A DNA stretch of 64,000 nt from Ruminococcaceae bacterium D5 (GTDB lineage Bacteria > Bacillota > Clostridia > Oscillospirales > Ruminococcaceae), in assembly GCA_900113995.1 (NCBI GenBank), contig FORK01000016.1, positions 21,388 to 85,387 on the forward strand, given 5' to 3'. The notes below the pieces were generated by a model. It worked only from the letters and a program-made list of their open reading frames with translations. It searched no databases and was not told the origin of the DNA. How positions within the stretch are numbered: the first letter of the stretch is position 1; every line of letters begins with the position of its first letter. Positions 26,982 through 35,273 of this stretch are shown piece after piece. The position numbers were made by a program, and so were the translations under genes.

Positions 26982-27945
26982 AACGGTCTTCCTTTGCCAT
27001 ACGGGTAACAGCGAATTCAGACAGATCAGCGGTGACGAGTCCTTGGCTGCCCAGATAACGGTTCAGCATATCAAAGTGGCGGTACAGATCCGTAATCAGG
27101 GCGCGGTCGTTTTCCCTTCGCAGTTCCCGGAGCAGCGTACAGCAGGCGGCGCATGCGATGTCAACACAATGGGTGCTATTGCCGGCGGACGTTTTGTCGT
27201 ATCCGCCCTTTTTGTCGAGTACCGCGCAGCAGCTGATCCACAATGGAAGAGTTGTTAAAAATTTTGGATGTTTCCAAACAAATTCTTCGACATTCTTTGC
27301 AAATTCGTCCGGCCGGAGAGCTCCCGCATACGCGCTCAAAAGCAGCTTTTGTTTCGGGGTAAAATTCTTTTCAGTTCCCAGAATTTTTGTGGTCAATCCC
27401 CCGAGATACAGTTGGTAGCAGTCGAACAGGGAATATTTCGTTTTGGTGGTGCTGGGGCCGTAATCCAAATAAAAGACAAACAGCTCAATCATCCTTTGCC
27501 GGAGCATGTTTTGGATTTCTTCATAATCCGGGGAGCCCTGCTGCAAAGAAATCAAAACCGCAGAATAACGGCCGTCTGTACAGGAAAGCCGCTCCCCCCT
27601 TGCCTCGGCTCTCGCAATTTCGAGGGACTCGGATACCATGTCAATCGTCTGTTCGAGATCCAGATGAAAGAGGGGAATTCCTTTTCTGACATATGAGGAC
27701 TGATAATCCAAAAGCAGGGAAAGAAGCTGATCCAGATACCTCGCCTGACTTGAAGAATCGTTGGCCCGTCCGGCGGCATTGGCTTTTTGTTCCAACATTC
27801 CGATTGAAGCAAGAGCGGAATCGCGATATGTCAGGGCCTGCCGATAACAGTTCCTGCACAGTTCACTTGGCGGGCAGGGGAGTTCCTTCAGCCCCTTTCC
27901 GCACAGCTTGCAGTGATAAGGACGATTGCCGAACAGGTCAAACAT
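26980..27945 (-). CDS. Zinc-ribbon protein of unknown function at the end of the moxR operon
   Basis: 321 residues. A four-cysteine zinc ribbon at the N terminus (Cys12, Cys15, Cys30, Cys33: CKLCG ... CRNC), then a wholly helical body with no recognised motif. There is no signal peptide or membrane segment. It starts 14 bp after the transglutaminase-fold gene and shares its terminator, so it is the last gene of that operon. Its GC content is visibly lower than its neighbours, hinting at a separate origin. Function unknown. Confidence 0.6.
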   Translation of the reverse strand: MFDLFGNRPYHCKLCGKGLKELPCPPSELCRNCYRQALTYRDSALASIGMLEQKANAAGRANDSSSQARYLDQLLSLLLDYQSSYVRKGIPLFHLDLEQTIDMVSESLEIARAEARGERLSCTDGRYSAVLISLQQGSPDYEEIQNMLRQRMIELFVFYLDYGPSTTKTKYSLFDCYQLYLGGLTTKILGTEKNFTPKQKLLLSAYAGALRPDEFAKNVEEFVWKHPKFLTTLPLWISCCAVLDKKGGYDKTSAGNSTHCVDIACAACCTLLRELRRENDRALITDLYRHFDMLNRYLGSQGLVTADLSEFAVTRMAKEDR

Positions 27946-27958
27946 TTTAATACCCCTT

Positions 27959-30370
27959 TTAGTACAGACACTTCACCCATCGCAGCACAAAGCGGTTCTT
28001 TTTGCTCTCGCTGCGGTCGATCTGGTCAAGCAGATCATCGACCAGCGTCTCCGCCTCCGCCCGTTCCTCGCCGGTCAGCCAGTGGGGGCTGAAGGCGGCC
28101 TTTTCAAAGAGCTCGGTCATCCGGACGAGGGAATCACCCCATTGGGCGCCCCATTTTTCAGCGGCAGGTGCGGTGAGCTTCCGGATCGATCCGCCGGGGT
28201 CAGGCAGGCCGACGGCCGGGAGCAGCTTCAGCAGAAACGAGGTCATATTGCAGACGGCCTGATTCGGGTCCTCGACCGCAAAGGAGCGTTCCCGGCGGGA
28301 AATCAGCCAATAGCGGCGCGCCAGCCAGAGGAAGAGGGCGAGCAGCAGCACCCAAAGCGGGAGAAGCCAGAAAAGGACGGCGGCCAGCGGATTGGTCTGC
28401 CCGGCCGGCGGATCGGCGGGCGGGTCCTCCTCCTCGGGGGGCGGAGGCTCATCCTGCCCGCCTCCGGCGGAGGCTTCGGGCGGAATGCCGCTGCTTACCG
28501 CCTGCTGGTAGCCGGGAATTACGTCAAAGGGAAGCCAGCCCACCCCGTCGTGGTAGTATTCGGCCCATGCCGAGGCGTTGCCGGAGGGAACATATACGAC
28601 ATCGCCCGGCTCCACTCCCTCGAGGTCCACCGAGGTGACAAGGTAGCCCTCGACATAGCGGGCGGGAATGCCGCAGTAGCGCAGCATCAGCACCGCGGCC
28701 GAAGCATACTGCGCCGCGTTGGCGCTCTGCCTCTCATAAAGGGTTTGGATCAGGCTGCCTTCTCCGTCAAAGCCCTTGGCGCGGGTCGAAAAGCTGAGCT
28801 TCGAGTTCAGCACCGAGAAGATGGTCGATTTTGCGTCGGTGTAGCCGCGGTGGGTTTGTCCGGGGACGCCGGCTTCCCCGAGATCGGGGGCAAGCTGCCC
28901 GCGCTCGATGTCGGGAATTTCGGTGTAATTTTCATAAACAAAATGGCGGTAGCGCGCTTCCTCGGTCAGATACTTCGAAAGAGCGGCGGAGGGGGCGTCC
29001 TTCTGCTGGTCGAACAGGGAGACAACCGCGTCGGCCTTGGAAAAATCCTCGGGGAGGATGGAAAACTCGTATTCAGCCTGCCCGCCCCAGCCGGGGCTGC
29101 AAAGCGAAGCCTCGGTGGTGCGGTCCGCATCGAGCAGGCCGTCGGTTTTGACGTCGGCCAGGCCGTAGGGGGCATAGACCGCCGACCGGCAGGCCGAGAT
29201 GTTTTTGACGGTCATCCGGTTGGCGCGTCCTTCATCGTAATAGCCGAGCGCCTCCGCCAGAGAACCGAGCTGGGTTTGGGGATAAAAGCCATTCTGGTGG
29301 AGCCGGTAAAAAAGGCTGTTGTATCCGGCGACGGTATTGCGTTCGAGCGCCTCCCACCCGGAGCCGGTAAAGCGCTGGCCAACATAGCCGCGCAGGTGCA
29401 TCGGATAGGGCGCTTCAAAGGTGACCTCGAGCGCGTCCTTCATCGAGAGGCGGTCGCCGGGCCGGCTCAGATCGCCTTCCGGAAGGCCGGGCAGCATCTC
29501 CCCCTCGTAGCGCAACGTGTGAATGGCCGAGCGGACCGCTCCGCCGCCCCGGGAAAAGAAGCTGTCGAGCTTTTCCTGCGGGGAGCCGAGAGATACCAGC
29601 AGCAGGGAGCCGGCCAGCAGCGCAAAGGCCATCACCCCGGCCGCAGGCAGCAGAATGACGCCGCGGTCGGGTGCGCCGCCCTTGGCCGAAAGAGCGCGGC
29701 AGACAAGCAGCATGGACGCAAGGCAGAACAGCAGCGTCCAGATGCCTCCGGTATCGGTGACTTCAAGCGGGCCGAGCACCGCGGCCAGCACCAGCAGCAG
29801 AGCGGCCGGCTGCCAGAGGGCGCGGCGCACCATCATGCAGCAGAGCAGAGAAAGAAGCAGCGCGAAGGGAATCAGAAAAAGAGTGGTGCAGACGAGAAAT
29901 TCCTCCGGCTTAACGGTTACAACATAACGCGGCTCAATGCGGGAGAATTCCGCGGCAAAGAGCTGCTGGATCTGGTTGACCGCGATCACCAGACCGTTGC
30001 GGGAACGCTCGGCGGTAAAAGCCCAGAGCAGCACCGAACCGGCGCCCAGGCCGCCGGCTGTGGCATATTTCATTTTTTTAGTAACCTGCGGCAGCGGCAG
30101 GACAAAATGGAAGGCGGCGATCGCCGCCAGACCGACCGCCGCCATCAGCGCGCCCGACGCGGGAAGCGCGAAAAGCCGCAGAAAGGAGCCGCCGCAGCCG
30201 AGAAAGAGCAGCACCGAAAGCAGCGCGCAGCCCGCCGCATCCAGCAGCCCCGGAACGGGAGCGCTTTTGGGCGGCACGACCTTGAGCTGGATGGACCGGC
30301 TGTTTTGGGGCTTAGGCTGGGAATTGCCGCGGGGCCTGCGCGGAAACCGCGCCGGGAAGGACAGCTTCAT
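27959..30370 (-). CDS. Membrane transglutaminase-fold protein (TgpA/DUF3488-like), catalytic residues missing
   Basis: 803 residues. About six N-terminal membrane helices, an extracytoplasmic transglutaminase-fold domain (about residues 480-640), a proline/glutamate linker, another membrane helix (AVLFWLLPLWVLLLALFLWL) and a cytoplasmic DUF4129-like tail. The fold is recognisable from YASAAVLMLRYCGIPARYVE and WLPFDVIPGY. In the place of the catalytic Cys there is Ala552 (ANAAQYAS), and in the place of His there is Ser600 (NASAWAEYY); only Asp616 remains. It is therefore probably a non-enzymatic member. Third gene of the moxR-DUF58 operon, 21 bp after DUF58. Confidence 0.85.
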   Translation of the reverse strand: MKLSFPARFPRRPRGNSQPKPQNSRSIQLKVVPPKSAPVPGLLDAAGCALLSVLLFLGCGGSFLRLFALPASGALMAAVGLAAIAAFHFVLPLPQVTKKMKYATAGGLGAGSVLLWAFTAERSRNGLVIAVNQIQQLFAAEFSRIEPRYVVTVKPEEFLVCTTLFLIPFALLLSLLCCMMVRRALWQPAALLLVLAAVLGPLEVTDTGGIWTLLFCLASMLLVCRALSAKGGAPDRGVILLPAAGVMAFALLAGSLLLVSLGSPQEKLDSFFSRGGGAVRSAIHTLRYEGEMLPGLPEGDLSRPGDRLSMKDALEVTFEAPYPMHLRGYVGQRFTGSGWEALERNTVAGYNSLFYRLHQNGFYPQTQLGSLAEALGYYDEGRANRMTVKNISACRSAVYAPYGLADVKTDGLLDADRTTEASLCSPGWGGQAEYEFSILPEDFSKADAVVSLFDQQKDAPSAALSKYLTEEARYRHFVYENYTEIPDIERGQLAPDLGEAGVPGQTHRGYTDAKSTIFSVLNSKLSFSTRAKGFDGEGSLIQTLYERQSANAAQYASAAVLMLRYCGIPARYVEGYLVTSVDLEGVEPGDVVYVPSGNASAWAEYYHDGVGWLPFDVIPGYQQAVSSGIPPEASAGGGQDEPPPPEEEDPPADPPAGQTNPLAAVLFWLLPLWVLLLALFLWLARRYWLISRRERSFAVEDPNQAVCNMTSFLLKLLPAVGLPDPGGSIRKLTAPAAEKWGAQWGDSLVRMTELFEKAAFSPHWLTGEERAEAETLVDDLLDQIDRSESKKNRFVLRWVKCLY

Positions 30371-30391
30371 GGCCGTGTCCCTCCTTTCTGA

Positions 30392-31543
30392 TCAGACTAT
30401 GAGATTCCCGAGCTCGTCGGGATAGGTCTTCGGATGAAACCAGATCAGGGTGTCGCTGGGAGCATCGTCCTTCCCCTTGGGACGGTCGGTGCAGCAAAGG
30501 ACGGTCGTCCGCTGGTCCCCGGGAGGCGGGGAGAGCGGGCGGCCGACGCAGACCGCGAAGATGCGGGAATATTCGGGCGCAAGGAAAAGCTCCCCCGCCT
30601 GCTCGGTGCCGGGAATTCGTTCGCCATGTCCCGAGAGGGCGCCCGGCAGCGACATTGTCAGGTCGTCGATGTTCTGCACCGTCCGCCGTTCGATCGGACC
30701 GTCGCCCGTCTCCCACGCGACGGTATGGACGATCCCCTCGTCGAGCAGCGCCTGCGAGAGGGAAACCGCCGCTTCGGCGGCGGCGTCGAAGCAGGCGGGA
30801 TGAGGGGAGCTGCCCGCGGGACGGCGCAGGTCGAACAGCAGAAGCAGCGAACGCTTGATGGGGCGTCCCGGCTCCCGGATCATCAGGTTGTCATATTTGG
30901 TGGTCAGCTTCCAGTGGATCTGACGCAGCGCGTCCCCTTCACGGTATTCCCGGATCTGGTGGACCTCGCTGACATCTTCACCCGCGCGGGCGGGATCATA
31001 TTCCTCGCTCTCCTCAAGGGAGAGGTTCAGAAAGCCGGTCAGCAGCCGCAGCGGGAAGGTGTTGGGCAGCACCGTTGTGATGGCTCGTCCTTTTGCCGCG
31101 ACCGGGAAGGAGATCAGCCCGAAAAAATCGGCCGCCCGCACCTGTCCGGTTGAAAGCAGAATCTGCCCGCAGTGGCGCGAGCCGATTGAGAGGCTTACCT
31201 GCCTGGAGGAAAAAGGGGGCAGCGAAACGGCGACCAGTCGGGTAAACTGCTCGCCGGTCAGCCGGTTTTCGAGGGTCATGCGGCAGCGCAGCTGCATCAG
31301 CGGGAAGGGGCTGTCGTTTTTGACAGAAAGCTCCGCCGAAACGCCGCGGCGCTTGGGCGCAAGCTCCCGGGAGGAAAGACGAAGGCTGATCCGCCGGGAG
31401 GCAAGGCAGCTCACCGCCGCCGAGGCTGCGAGCAGCAGCGGCAGCAGCACCAGCAGGGCGCGCAGCGCCGTGGAACCACCGAAGAGACAGAGCAGCAGAA
31501 TCGAGACGAGCCAAATCGGCCAGAGCCAGAGAGGTGAAATCAT
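30392..31543 (-). CDS. DUF58 domain-containing membrane protein
   Basis: 383 residues. Two N-terminal membrane helices, then a long domain with the DUF58 signature: YDPARAGEDVSEVHQIREYR, GDALRQIHWKLTTKYD and REPGRPIKRSLLLLFDLRRP, a von Willebrand-A-like fold. DUF58 proteins act with MoxR ATPases. The start codon overlaps the moxR stop (ATGA at 31540-31543). Function inferred: part of an envelope-associated chaperone/assembly complex. Confidence 0.88.
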   Translation of the reverse strand: MISPLWLWPIWLVSILLLCLFGGSTALRALLVLLPLLLAASAAVSCLASRRISLRLSSRELAPKRRGVSAELSVKNDSPFPLMQLRCRMTLENRLTGEQFTRLVAVSLPPFSSRQVSLSIGSRHCGQILLSTGQVRAADFFGLISFPVAAKGRAITTVLPNTFPLRLLTGFLNLSLEESEEYDPARAGEDVSEVHQIREYREGDALRQIHWKLTTKYDNLMIREPGRPIKRSLLLLFDLRRPAGSSPHPACFDAAAEAAVSLSQALLDEGIVHTVAWETGDGPIERRTVQNIDDLTMSLPGALSGHGERIPGTEQAGELFLAPEYSRIFAVCVGRPLSPPPGDQRTTVLCCTDRPKGKDDAPSDTLIWFHPKTYPDELGNLIV

Positions 31544-32496
31544 CGGCGCGAGCCTCTGCCCGACGATCCCGAGACGGGGGCGGCGGTCTTTTCAAGGATT
31601 TCAGCGAGCAGGTCGGCGGCCGACCGTTCGGCAAGCCGGGCCTTGGAGCTGAGCAGCAGCCGGTGGGAGCCAACCTCCGGAAAGACATAGGAGACATCTT
31701 CCGGCACGACATAATCCCGGCCCATGACAAAGGCGCGGGCCTTGGCCATCCGGCAGACGGCGAGCGCCGCGCGGGGGGAAAGTCCGAGCTGAATCGCCGG
31801 GTGGCTGCGCGAGGCCTGCGCGAGCCGGGTGATATATTCATAGATGGAGTCGGCCACAAAAATTTCGTCGGTCTGGCGCTTCATGGCAGTCAGCTCGGCG
31901 GCGTTGGTCACCGGATGGAGGGTGTCAAGCGGGTTTGCGGTCTGCCGGTCCCGCAGGATGTTGACCTGGCTTTCAAAATCGGGGTAGCCCATCGTCAGCC
32001 GGATCATGAAGCGGTCAAGCTGGGCGGGAGGAAGCACCTGTGTACCCGCCGATCCCACCGGATTCTGGGTTGCAATGACAATGAAGGGCTGCGGCACCGG
32101 GCGGGTGACTCCGTCGAGGGTGATGTGCCCTTCCTCCATCACCTCCAGCAGCGCCGACTGGGTTTTGCTTGAGGTGCGGTTGATTTCATCCGCCAGCAGC
32201 AGATTGGTCATTGCCGCTCCCGGCTTGTAGGCGAGCGCCCCGCCCGCCTTGTCGTAGACCGAAAAGCCGATCACGTCTGAGGGCATGCTGTCCGAGGTAA
32301 ACTGCATCCGCTTCGAGTGGATGCCCAGCGTCTTGGCGAAGGCCAGCGCAAGGGTGGTCTTGCCCACGCCGGGGACGTCCTCAAGCAGAATGTGTCCTCC
32401 CGAGAGGATCGCCATCAGCACCTTGGCAAGGATTTCGTCCTTGCCGATGATCACCGTCTGGACCTGCCGGAGAATTTCGTTGCATTTACTTGCCAT
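31540..32496 (-). CDS. MoxR family AAA+ ATPase
   Basis: 318 residues. Walker A GVGKTTLALAFAKTLG, Walker B LLLADEINRTSSKTQSALLE, sensor 1 ATQNPVGSAGTQ and a C-terminal lid. MoxR ATPases remodel or activate partner proteins together with DUF58 and VWA proteins. First gene of a four-gene operon (moxR, DUF58, transglutaminase-like, zinc-ribbon). The operon lies directly downstream of two surface-protein genes, which may be its clients. Confidence 0.92.
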   Translation of the reverse strand: MASKCNEILRQVQTVIIGKDEILAKVLMAILSGGHILLEDVPGVGKTTLALAFAKTLGIHSKRMQFTSDSMPSDVIGFSVYDKAGGALAYKPGAAMTNLLLADEINRTSSKTQSALLEVMEEGHITLDGVTRPVPQPFIVIATQNPVGSAGTQVLPPAQLDRFMIRLTMGYPDFESQVNILRDRQTANPLDTLHPVTNAAELTAMKRQTDEIFVADSIYEYITRLAQASRSHPAIQLGLSPRAALAVCRMAKARAFVMGRDYVVPEDVSYVFPEVGSHRLLLSSKARLAERSAADLLAEILEKTAAPVSGSSGRGSRR

Positions 32497-32542
32497 TCCT
32501 GTGCTCCTTACCGTCCCCCGCGTGCGGCGGAAAAACCGCTTT

Positions 32543-32577
32543 GATCCCGGCCCGCCGTGACAGGGCGGACCGGGATC
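32543..32577 (-). terminator. Terminator after the 791-residue surface protein
   Basis: GATCCCGGCCCGCC ... GGGCGGACCGGGATC with a six-base loop; the minus strand continues AAAGCGGTTTTTCC. Confidence 0.65.
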
Positions 32578-32604
32578 TCAGCCGCGCGGGAAATTTCGTG
32601 TGAT

Positions 32605-34980
32605 TTAGTGCCGGTCGTCGTCATCCGGGAAGTCGTTGTCATCGTCGTACTCATCGTACTGGCTGTAGCCGTCATCCTGCCGCTTCACCTTGTTCTGATA
32701 GAGCACAAAGCCGACCGCGCCGCCTGCCGCAAGCAGGCCGACGATGATGAGCACCCATACCAGAGCCGAGCCGCCCTTTTTCGGGCCGTCGGTGTCATCC
32801 GCGTTGGTATCGACGTCGACCACCTCTTCCGGCTCGCTCGAGGGGTCCTCCTCCGGCGCGCTGGATTCTTCCTCCGGTTCGCTCGCTTCTTCAGAGGAAG
32901 AGGACGAGGAGGACTGGCTGGAAGAAGAGGAGCTCGCCTGCGACGAACTGGAAGGCGGATTATAGGTGGGAGTGGAGGAGGGGCTGCTGGGGATCGTCGG
33001 TGCGGGGACCACCACCAGATCACCGGAACCGGTGCTGCTCGAGGAGCTGCCCGAACCGGAGGATGGACGTCTCGGCGAAGTGCCGTTGATCGACGAGAGG
33101 AAGCTGTTGCTCAGCCGTTCGCTTGAGAGGAAATAGCGGCCGAGGGTGCGGGTCTTGATTGCGTAGGCATCCTCGGAGCTGTCCCACTCTGCGCTGACAC
33201 GCGCAACGTTGCCTCTCTCATCGATCGAATAGACATAGTAGTTGTCCTCGCCGTCCGAGGGAGCGAGATAAAGGGTGCCTGTGCGGTTGAAGGTGGCATA
33301 GTTGCCGTTAAAGAAATCCACATAGGCGTCGGGGTATTCATCCAGAATATCGTCATAGAGATCCTCGTCTGGGTCGGTGGTCATGCCCAGCGTAATGCTT
33401 CCCTGTCCGACGGTGTTGACGACAAAGGAGCTGTCGGGGTCGGCCTCGAATTCGAAGATGAATTCGCTGTCCTGTTCAAAGCCGTCGCCCTTCTTGAAGA
33501 TGGCGGCCTTTTCGGGGATGACCCCCTCGCCCACGTCGGTGTCGCTCGAGGACTTATAACCGATTTCGATGGCGAGGTCGAGCACCACATTTTCAAAACG
33601 GTTCTCGCGGTCGCCCCTGGTCTGCTTGACGGTGATCTCGCCGAATACGTCGCGGGAATCGGTGGACGAGCGGTCGTTGACCTTGATCGCCACGCAGTAA
33701 ATATAGCTCATGGCGCTGCTGGTTGCGCCGGTCGGGGCGTCGGCCACGCGGATTTTTTTAATCGTGGGGTTCCCGAGATAGCGGCCGCTGTTCTCTTCCC
33801 AGCTTGCCTTGGCGGAGGCGTCGCCCGCGGCGGACGACTCATAGACGTAGCGGTAGCGGTTGTTTTTCAGGTCGTCATATGCCTTCTTGGCGGTTTCCAT
33901 CTTTGTCTTCGCGGCGGATTCCGCTGTCTGCGCATCGGTGTAGGTCTTTTTTGCCGCTTCCAGTTCCTTCTGGGCGGCATCCATTTTGGCCTTTGCTTCG
34001 GTTGCACTGGCGGCGTTGTTCAGGTTGTCCTGAGCCTTTTTCAGCGCTTCCTTCGCTTTTGTGACGTTGTCCGCAGCGGTTGTCACCGCCTGCTGTTTGC
34101 TGGAAACGGCAGTGTCGGCCTTGTCCTTGCGGCTTTGTGCGTTGGTTACTGCCTGAGCAAGATCGCTGTTGGCCTTCTGCGCATCGGCATAGGCCTTCTG
34201 CGCGGTGGTATAGGCGCTTTCCTTCGAGGCGTAGGTGCCGTTCTTATAGGTGTCACGGTCGCCGATCGCCTTCTGCCAGGCGTCATAGGCCATCTTTTTT
34301 GCTTCGCCGGTGTCGGCCTCCGGGTAAGCGTCGTAAGCGGCCTTGGCGCTGGTGACCAGCCCCTCCAGACGGGTCAGCTCGGCAGAGGCCGTATCAAACT
34401 GGCCCTTGGCCGTGTCCTGCGCTGATTTCAGGCTGTCAAGGGTCGCCTGCGGGACCGCGTTCGCCGTCTGCTTCGCCTTTGCGTCGGTCAGGGCGGCCGC
34501 CGCGTTGGTCTGCTCGGTTTTCGCGGCGGTCAGCTCCCCGTCGGCCTTGGCTTTGGCGGCTTCAGCCTCGGTCACCTTGTTCTGCGCGTCGGTTACCGCC
34601 TTCTGCAGCGCGGTGGTATCCCCGTTGGCGGCCTCATAGGCGGCCTTGGCGGTATTATATGCCGTCTGCTTCTGTTCCTGGGCGGTCTTTGCCTTCTTTG
34701 TGGCTTCCTGCGCCGTACCATAGGCTTTGTCGGCTGCGGCGTAGGCGGTATAGGCATCATCGATTCCGCTTGCCCCGCCGTTTAAGAGCGGAAAATACAT
34801 CGTCTCCCCATAGGGGACGCGGCTGACCGAGCCGGACAGATCAAGGCGGCCGTCGTCGTCCTCGATGTAGGCGACCTGCGAGACGTCGGCAACCTTGTAG
34901 GTGGCCTCCGCCGCCGAAACCGGAACAGCCAGAGCGGAGAGCATGGCGGCAGAGAGCAGCAATGCAAAGAAACGTTTCAT
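32605..34980 (-). CDS. Secreted, membrane-anchored surface protein with long coiled coil (paralogue 1)
   Basis: 791 residues. Signal peptide (residues 1-23, ending PVSAAEA), a short N-terminal part, an Ala/Lys/Thr-rich coiled coil of about 300 residues (72-370), a beta-type domain (about 370-610), a Ser/Pro/Glu-rich stalk (620-735), one membrane helix (738-761) and an acidic Asp/Tyr tail. The parts outside the coiled coil match the 499-residue protein encoded just upstream; the coiled coil is inserted after PYGETMYFPL. The ribosome site is AGGAGGG. Function unknown; a wall-spanning surface structure is inferred. Confidence 0.85.
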   Translation of the reverse strand: MKRFFALLLSAAMLSALAVPVSAAEATYKVADVSQVAYIEDDDGRLDLSGSVSRVPYGETMYFPLLNGGASGIDDAYTAYAAADKAYGTAQEATKKAKTAQEQKQTAYNTAKAAYEAANGDTTALQKAVTDAQNKVTEAEAAKAKADGELTAAKTEQTNAAAALTDAKAKQTANAVPQATLDSLKSAQDTAKGQFDTASAELTRLEGLVTSAKAAYDAYPEADTGEAKKMAYDAWQKAIGDRDTYKNGTYASKESAYTTAQKAYADAQKANSDLAQAVTNAQSRKDKADTAVSSKQQAVTTAADNVTKAKEALKKAQDNLNNAASATEAKAKMDAAQKELEAAKKTYTDAQTAESAAKTKMETAKKAYDDLKNNRYRYVYESSAAGDASAKASWEENSGRYLGNPTIKKIRVADAPTGATSSAMSYIYCVAIKVNDRSSTDSRDVFGEITVKQTRGDRENRFENVVLDLAIEIGYKSSSDTDVGEGVIPEKAAIFKKGDGFEQDSEFIFEFEADPDSSFVVNTVGQGSITLGMTTDPDEDLYDDILDEYPDAYVDFFNGNYATFNRTGTLYLAPSDGEDNYYVYSIDERGNVARVSAEWDSSEDAYAIKTRTLGRYFLSSERLSNSFLSSINGTSPRRPSSGSGSSSSSTGSGDLVVVPAPTIPSSPSSTPTYNPPSSSSQASSSSSSQSSSSSSSEEASEPEEESSAPEEDPSSEPEEVVDVDTNADDTDGPKKGGSALVWVLIIVGLLAAGGAVGFVLYQNKVKRQDDGYSQYDEYDDDNDFPDDDDRH

Positions 34981-35078
34981 ACAAATTCCCTCCTGTAATC
35001 GATATCATCCCGCCCCATGGCGGATCAAAGCGTCCCTGCCGGGAATTCCTTAGGACGCGGGGCTCACCAATATTCTCC

Positions 35079-35087
35079 ATTGTATCA
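35079..35087 (-). promoter_or_regulatory. Extended -10 promoter of paralogue 1
   Basis: Minus strand TGATACAAT, an extended -10 (TGn) with no clear -35, about 100 bases before the start codon. Paralogue 2 also has a TGn-type -10 (TGGTACAAT). Confidence 0.45.
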
Positions 35088-35214
35088 CATTCTGTCCTCT
35101 TCGCCTAGAAGCAAAAAGTGAATTTTATGCGAAACAGGGGTCCGGCATTCCTATCCATAAGGTGTCATCTGAGGGAGGCTTTTCTTGCCTGTGCTGAAAA
35201 TTTTTCTATAAAAA

Positions 35215-35251
35215 GCCCCTGCCGGGAAGCAGGGGTGCTTCCCGGCAGGGC
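35215..35251 (-). terminator. Terminator after paralogue 2
   Basis: GCCCCTGCCGGGAAGC ... GCTTCCCGGCAGGGC with a six-base loop, followed on the minus strand by TTTTTATAG. Confidence 0.85.
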
Positions 35252-35273
35252 GAAAAATGTCAGGGGCTGGAGA

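Noticed and set aside
27926..30391. Long plus-strand open frame of over 800 codons opposite the transglutaminase-like gene
   Set aside because: It is an antisense shadow caused by high GC. The minus-strand gene has family motifs, membrane helices and a ribosome site; the plus-strand product is low-complexity Gly/Arg/Ala.
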